A stretch of 9,329 bases of DNA, from the NCBI GenBank assembly GCA_000434775.1, contig FR895492.1:33106-42434 (forward strand). The letters run 5' to 3'. The notes under the pieces are model-generated. The model saw only the letters and a list, made by a program, of their open reading frames with translations, was not told the origin of the DNA and did no database searches. This document shows, piece after piece, positions 6,463 to 9,329 of this stretch; position 1 is the first letter of the stretch, and the number at the start of each line of letters is the position of its first letter. Source of the stretch: Eggerthella sp. CAG:368 (GTDB lineage Bacteria > Actinomycetota > Coriobacteriia > Coriobacteriales > Eggerthellaceae). The position numbers and the translations under genes are program-made.

Positions 6463-6464
6463 AA

Positions 6465-6935
6465 ATGTTAACCGGTAAAGAACTAAAACTCTATAACGCG
6501 CTTGCACCGTATGCTAACGATAAAGGCGTTGAGATAGTAACCGTGGAAGTAGTCGGTTCAAAAAAGGCTCCTACTATTCGTATCTTCATTGATTGCGAAG
6601 GTGGGGTGGGTTTTGATGAGCTCTCTTCTGCTCAATCATGGATCAACGATGTCATGGATGAACTGGATCCTTTTCCTGGGGCTTATACGCTTGAAGTTTC
6701 TTCCCCTGGAATAGACCGACCTTTAAGAACATTAGAACATTTCCAGCGTTTCGAAGGCGAAAAAGCTTTTTTGCAGTTGACCGCGCCTTATGAAGGAAGA
6801 GCGCGCTGGACGGGTATCTTGAAGGGCGTTGATGATACTTCTGTTCTTCTTGAAGTGGACGGGATTACCGAATCGCTTCCGTATGAACAAATCAAAAAAG
6901 CTCATGTTATTGGAACGATAGATTTTAGTGCGTAG
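6465..6935 (+). CDS. rimP: Ribosome maturation factor RimP
   Basis: A 156-residue cytoplasmic protein needed for maturation of the 30S subunit. The family signature LEVSSPGIDRPLRTLEHFQRF (starting at residue 76) is intact and links the N-terminal alpha/beta domain (residues ~1-88) to the C-terminal SH3-like barrel (~92-153). Length is normal for the family. The start ATG is set by the strong ribosome binding site just upstream. It is the first gene of the rimP-nusA-ylxR-infB operon, the arrangement conserved across most bacteria, with nusA starting 11 nt after its stop. Expression is probably set by the leader upstream, which carries a terminator-like hairpin. Nothing is missing or odd in the protein. 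Confidence 0.96.
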   Translation: MLTGKELKLYNALAPYANDKGVEIVTVEVVGSKKAPTIRIFIDCEGGVGFDELSSAQSWINDVMDELDPFPGAYTLEVSSPGIDRPLRTLEHFQRFEGEKAFLQLTAPYEGRARWTGILKGVDDTSVLLEVDGITESLPYEQIKKAHVIGTIDFSA

Positions 6936-6946
6936 AAAGGATCAGT

Positions 6947-8161
6947 ATGGCTACCTCAGAACTGATCGAGGCTTTGCAGGCCTTGGCTCATGAACGAAAA
7001 ATCGATGAATTTTATTTGATCGAGCGCCTTGAGGCATCTCTTGCAAAGAGCTACCAAAATATTTTGGATTTAGAGTATGACGCGCGCGTCATTATTGATC
7101 GCAATACTGGTCATATTTATGTATATGAGCTCGTTCCTGTTGGCGAGCCTGATGAAGAAACGGGAGAATACACCGAATTTGAAGAGCGCGATGTTACGCC
7201 CGATGACGTTAGCCGTATCGCGGCTCAAAACGCTAAAAACGTTATTGCTTCCATTGTCCGTGAAGCAGGTCGTCAGTCGATTTATGAGGAATTCTCCGAT
7301 CGTGTGGGTGATCTTGTTACCGGTACAGTTCTTCAAGGAACACCTGACTTTACCATTATCAAAATTCGTGATGGCGTAGAGGCAGAACTTCCTCATTACG
7401 ACCTTAAGCGTTATCCTGATGAACGTAATGAGCGTCCTCGTAATGAGCATTATCGGCACAATCAACGCCTCAAGACGCTCATCGTTGAAGTACGTGACCC
7501 TAATACCGATGCGCCTCGCACGCGTGGTGAGCATGCTCGACCATCTATTGTAGTTTCGCGTACGCACCCTGATTTGATTCGCCGTCTTTTTGAGATTGAA
7601 GTTCCCGAGATTTACGATGGCTTGGTCGAAATTAAGTCCATTGCTCGTGAACCAGGTGAGCGCTCTAAGATTGCTGTTGCATCGCGTGAGCCTAATCTTG
7701 ATCCTGTTGGTGCTTGTGTTGGCCCTAAGGGTTCTCGCGTTCGTATGGTTGTTGAAGGTTTACGCAACGAGCGCGTTGACGTTATTCAGTGGGACGAAAA
7801 CCCTGCGGTATATGTTTCCAATGCGCTTTCTCCTGCTCGCGTAACGCATGTTGATATTGATGAAGAAAACAACTATGCAACTATTATTGTTCCTGATGAT
7901 CAACTTTCTTTGGCTATTGGTAAAGAGGGTCAGAATGCTCGTTTGGCAGCTCGCCTTACGGGTTGGCATATCGATATTAAGAGCGCCTCTTTTGCAGGTG
8001 AGCCTTTGGTAAATGATGATTCTTTGATTGACGAAGAGGATATTGAAGAATCAGAAGATGGTCTTTGCGCCTATGTTGGCGAAGATGGTACGCGTTGTCG
8101 TAATCATGCGCGTGATGGATATCGTTATTGCGGCATTCACTCCGAATTTGAGGAAGAGTAA
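6947..8161 (+). CDS. nusA: Transcription termination/antitermination factor NusA with a Cys-rich tail
   Basis: A 404-residue factor that binds RNA polymerase and RNA, and modulates pausing, termination and antitermination. Domains in order: N-terminal RNA polymerase-binding domain (~1-120), S1 domain (from GDLVTGTVLQG, 121, to ~205), KH1 (~206-280, with SRTHPDLIRRLFEIEVPEI at 204-222 and GACVGPKGSRV at 255-265) and KH2 (~285-346, with LSLAIGKEGQNARLAARLTGW at 320-340). There are no C-terminal acidic repeats of the E. coli type. Two oddities: the S1 domain carries a highly charged Arg/Glu/Asn-rich insert (~151-173), and after KH2 an acidic linker (355-372) leads to Cys374, Cys384, Cys395 and His398, which look like a small zinc-binding knuckle. 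GAAAGGA (6935-6941) places the ATG, 11 nt after rimP. The last codons (gaggaagag) form a purine-rich stretch before ylxR. Confidence 0.97.
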   Translation: MATSELIEALQALAHERKIDEFYLIERLEASLAKSYQNILDLEYDARVIIDRNTGHIYVYELVPVGEPDEETGEYTEFEERDVTPDDVSRIAAQNAKNVIASIVREAGRQSIYEEFSDRVGDLVTGTVLQGTPDFTIIKIRDGVEAELPHYDLKRYPDERNERPRNEHYRHNQRLKTLIVEVRDPNTDAPRTRGEHARPSIVVSRTHPDLIRRLFEIEVPEIYDGLVEIKSIAREPGERSKIAVASREPNLDPVGACVGPKGSRVRMVVEGLRNERVDVIQWDENPAVYVSNALSPARVTHVDIDEENNYATIIVPDDQLSLAIGKEGQNARLAARLTGWHIDIKSASFAGEPLVNDDSLIDEEDIEESEDGLCAYVGEDGTRCRNHARDGYRYCGIHSEFEEE

Positions 8162-8171
8162 AACACGTTTG

Positions 8172-8450
8172 ATGACAGGTTACGCAAAACAAAGAACATG
8201 CATCGTATGTCGCTCTCAGAGTTCTAAGAAAGATTATTTGAGGGTGGTTAAAACACCTGAGGGAATTGTTAATTACGATCCCACAGGTAGAGCTAACGGT
8301 CGCGGTGCTTATTTGTGTAGTGTAAGCTGTTTTGAAAAAGCAATTACTACGCATCGCCTTGCTGGCGCCTTGCGTACGAAAATGAACGATGAAGATTATG
8401 AGCGTGTTGCTGAACAACTAGTTTCCGCTCTGAGTGACGAGAATAAGTAG
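8172..8450 (+). CDS. ylxR: YlxR family (DUF448) RNA-binding protein
   Basis: A 92-residue basic protein of the YlxR/RnpM family, usually encoded between nusA and infB in Gram-positive bacteria; the Bacillus protein binds RNase P RNA and modulates its activity. Visible family features are RTCIVCR (8-14) near the N-terminus, VVKTPEGIVNYDPTGRANGRGAYLC with the GRGAYLC signature (43-49), and a helical C-terminus. Cys10, Cys13, Cys49 and Cys53 form two CxxC/CxxxC pairs that could hold a metal, as in actinobacterial members. The ATG at 8172 was chosen because it gives the normal family N-terminus. The ribosome binding site is weak: GAGGAAGAG (8150-8158) inside the end of nusA is further away than usual, so translation may depend on coupling to nusA, whose stop lies 10 nt upstream. 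The YlxQ (L7Ae-like) gene that often follows ylxR in Firmicutes is absent. Confidence 0.93.
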   Translation: MTGYAKQRTCIVCRSQSSKKDYLRVVKTPEGIVNYDPTGRANGRGAYLCSVSCFEKAITTHRLAGALRTKMNDEDYERVAEQLVSALSDENK

Positions 8451-8464
8451 ACGAGGAGAAGTAT

Positions 8465-9329
8465 ATGGCCGGCATGCGTGTACATGAGTTGGCTAAGGAA
8501 TTTGACATGACCAGCAAGGAATTGCTCAGTCGCCTTGCTGAAATGAAAATTCCAGCGAAAAGCCATGCAAGCATCTTACAGGATGCACACGTGGAGAAGG
8601 TTCGCAAGAATCTTGCTCCAGAAATTAAAGAACGAGCAGGACAGCTTGAAGACGAAGAGGCTAAAAAACTTGCCGAAGAAAAGGCAAAGGAAGCCAAGAA
8701 AAAGGCCGATGAAGAGGCTGCTCGTCGTGCTGCTGTTGAGCAGGAACGTAAGGCTCGTAACGCAGAGCGTGCCTGGAGAGAAAGCCACGGCAAAGAAGGT
8801 TTTGCGGGTCGCAAAAAAACTGAAGAAACTGAAGATGCTAAACCTAAGAAGAAAATCTCCTCGTCACCTTTTGAAAGTCTAGCTTCTCAGATTGAGCGTG
8901 AGCGTGTGCGTGTGGAGCGTGAAAAGGCAGAGGCTCAAGAGCGTGCACGTGCTCAAGCTCGCGCTGCCGAAGTTGCCAAGAAGCAAGCAGTGGAAGAAGC
9001 CTTGCATGCGCGCAATAAGAAGAGTACTTCTTCGACTAAGCCTGAGCGTAAACCCGTTAAAACTGCACCGAGTTCCTCGTCGAGCGATTTTTCCGCTCTT
9101 CTTTCGCAGATTCAAAACGAACGTGAGCGTCTTGAAACCCAGCGTCAGGAAAGCGCTGCGCGTAAGAAAACTCAGGGTCGCGGGACTCAAAAGAGTGGCA
9201 AAAAACAGCGCAAGGGCTTTGAACCCATGGTTCCAGAATTGGAAAAAGATCAGCCTAAGACTGAAGATCGTTATTCTCAGATGGCTGTTCAGGCCGAAAA
9301 GCTTCAGCGCGACAAGGTGTTGGCTGAGG
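8465..9329 (+). CDS. infB: Translation initiation factor IF-2, N-terminal part (runs off the window)
   Basis: The first 288 residues of IF-2, the GTPase that brings initiator fMet-tRNA to the ribosome; the GTP-binding and later domains lie beyond the right edge. The start MAGMRVHELAKEFDMTSKEL followed by LLSRLAEMKIPAKSHASIL is the typical IF2_N helical domain (residues 1-~50). Residues ~55-288 are a highly charged, low-complexity linker rich in Lys, Glu, Arg and Ala with long predicted coiled helices, as is usual and poorly conserved in Gram-positive IF-2. Within it a ~21-residue segment with SPFESLASQI is repeated imperfectly as SDFSALLSQI 73 residues later. GAGGAGA at 8453-8459 gives a clear start, 14 nt after the ylxR stop. 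The frame stays open to the last base. Naming rests on the IF2_N domain plus the nusA-ylxR context. Confidence 0.94.
   Translation, partial: MAGMRVHELAKEFDMTSKELLSRLAEMKIPAKSHASILQDAHVEKVRKNLAPEIKERAGQLEDEEAKKLAEEKAKEAKKKADEEAARRAAVEQERKARNAERAWRESHGKEGFAGRKKTEETEDAKPKKKISSSPFESLASQIERERVRVEREKAEAQERARAQARAAEVAKKQAVEEALHARNKKSTSSTKPERKPVKTAPSSSSSDFSALLSQIQNERERLETQRQESAARKKTQGRGTQKSGKKQRKGFEPMVPELEKDQPKTEDRYSQMAVQAEKLQRDKVLAE
8858..8920 (+). repeat. Imperfect intragenic repeat in infB, copy 1
   Basis: Encodes IF-2 residues 132-152, SSSPFESLASQIERERVRV followed by ER. It aligns with copy 2 at residues 205-225 without gaps (F, L, SQI, ER, R and E conserved at matching spacing). The unit looks like an amphipathic helix cap plus charged helix. 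Confidence 0.55.
9077..9139 (+). repeat. Imperfect intragenic repeat in infB, copy 2
   Basis: Encodes IF-2 residues 205-225, SSSDFSALLSQIQNERERL followed by ET, offset by exactly 73 residues from copy 1. The two copies share S-S-S-x-F-x-x-L-x-S-Q-I-x-x-E-R-x-R-[VL]-E. Confidence 0.55.

Noticed and set aside
6375..6464. Upstream extension of rimP from ATG 6375
   Set aside because: It would translate the terminator-like hairpin, has no ribosome binding site, and adds 30 residues unlike any RimP; ATG 6465 has AAAAGGAGGGG just before it.
7070..7567. 165-codon open frame on the - strand inside nusA
   Set aside because: Wholly antisense to the conserved N-terminal and S1 domains of NusA, with unnatural Ile/Arg/Thr-rich composition; a shadow.
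8028..8171. Upstream extension of ylxR from ATG 8028
   Set aside because: It lies in another frame of nusA and the extra 48 residues do not resemble the family; the family N-terminus begins at 8172.
7977..8417. 146-codon open frame on the - strand across the end of nusA and ylxR
   Set aside because: Antisense to two recognised genes, with no ribosome binding site or recognisable domain.
1..9329. tRNA/rRNA genes, CRISPR array, transposon or prophage genes
   Set aside because: None seen: there are no regular spaced repeats, transposase or integrase motifs, or terminal repeats, and the gene content is core metabolism and information processing.

Overview
The window looks like chromosomal core sequence from a Gram-positive bacterium, most likely an actinobacterium of the class Coriobacteriia (Atopobium/Olsenella-type relatives). 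The evidence is moderate GC content with AT-leaning intergenic DNA, strong purine-rich ribosome binding sites, the gene order rimP-nusA-ylxR-infB, a NusA whose S1-KH1-KH2 core reads like actinobacterial NusA, and a short-Q-loop cytochrome bd oxidase. The genus is an inference. No tRNA, rRNA, CRISPR array, insertion sequence, phage gene or attachment site was seen.

Region 1 (1-957, + strand) is an ammonium uptake pair: the 3' part of an Amt channel gene followed by a P-II signal protein, the usual amtB-glnK arrangement. A 15-bp perfect inverted repeat (1012-1043) ends this transcript and also the convergent cyd transcript. Region 2 (1063-3464, - strand) is cydA-cydB, encoding both main subunits of the cytochrome bd quinol oxidase. 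Region 3 (3465-3698) is a divergent promoter region with two small dyad-symmetric elements upstream of cydA.

Region 4 (3699-6254, + strand) is leuA, the committed step of leucine synthesis, followed after 3 nt by an unrecognised single-pass membrane protein with an N-terminal zinc ribbon. Region 5 (6255-6464) is an intergenic leader with a candidate promoter and a terminator-like hairpin just before rimP. Region 6 (6465-9329, + strand) is the translation/transcription operon: rimP (30S maturation), nusA (elongation, termination and antitermination), ylxR (RNA-binding/RNase P modulator family) and the 5' part of infB (IF-2). The genes are tightly spaced (11, 10 and 14 nt gaps) and surely co-transcribed.

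Most of the window is conserved housekeeping DNA. The points most worth a second look are a Cys3His zinc-knuckle-like tail on NusA, the possible attenuator in the rimP-nusA leader, the leuA-coupled zinc-ribbon membrane protein, a P-II T-loop without the modifiable Tyr51, and a substituted residue in the LeuA substrate pocket. I did not find a clearly new multi-gene system.
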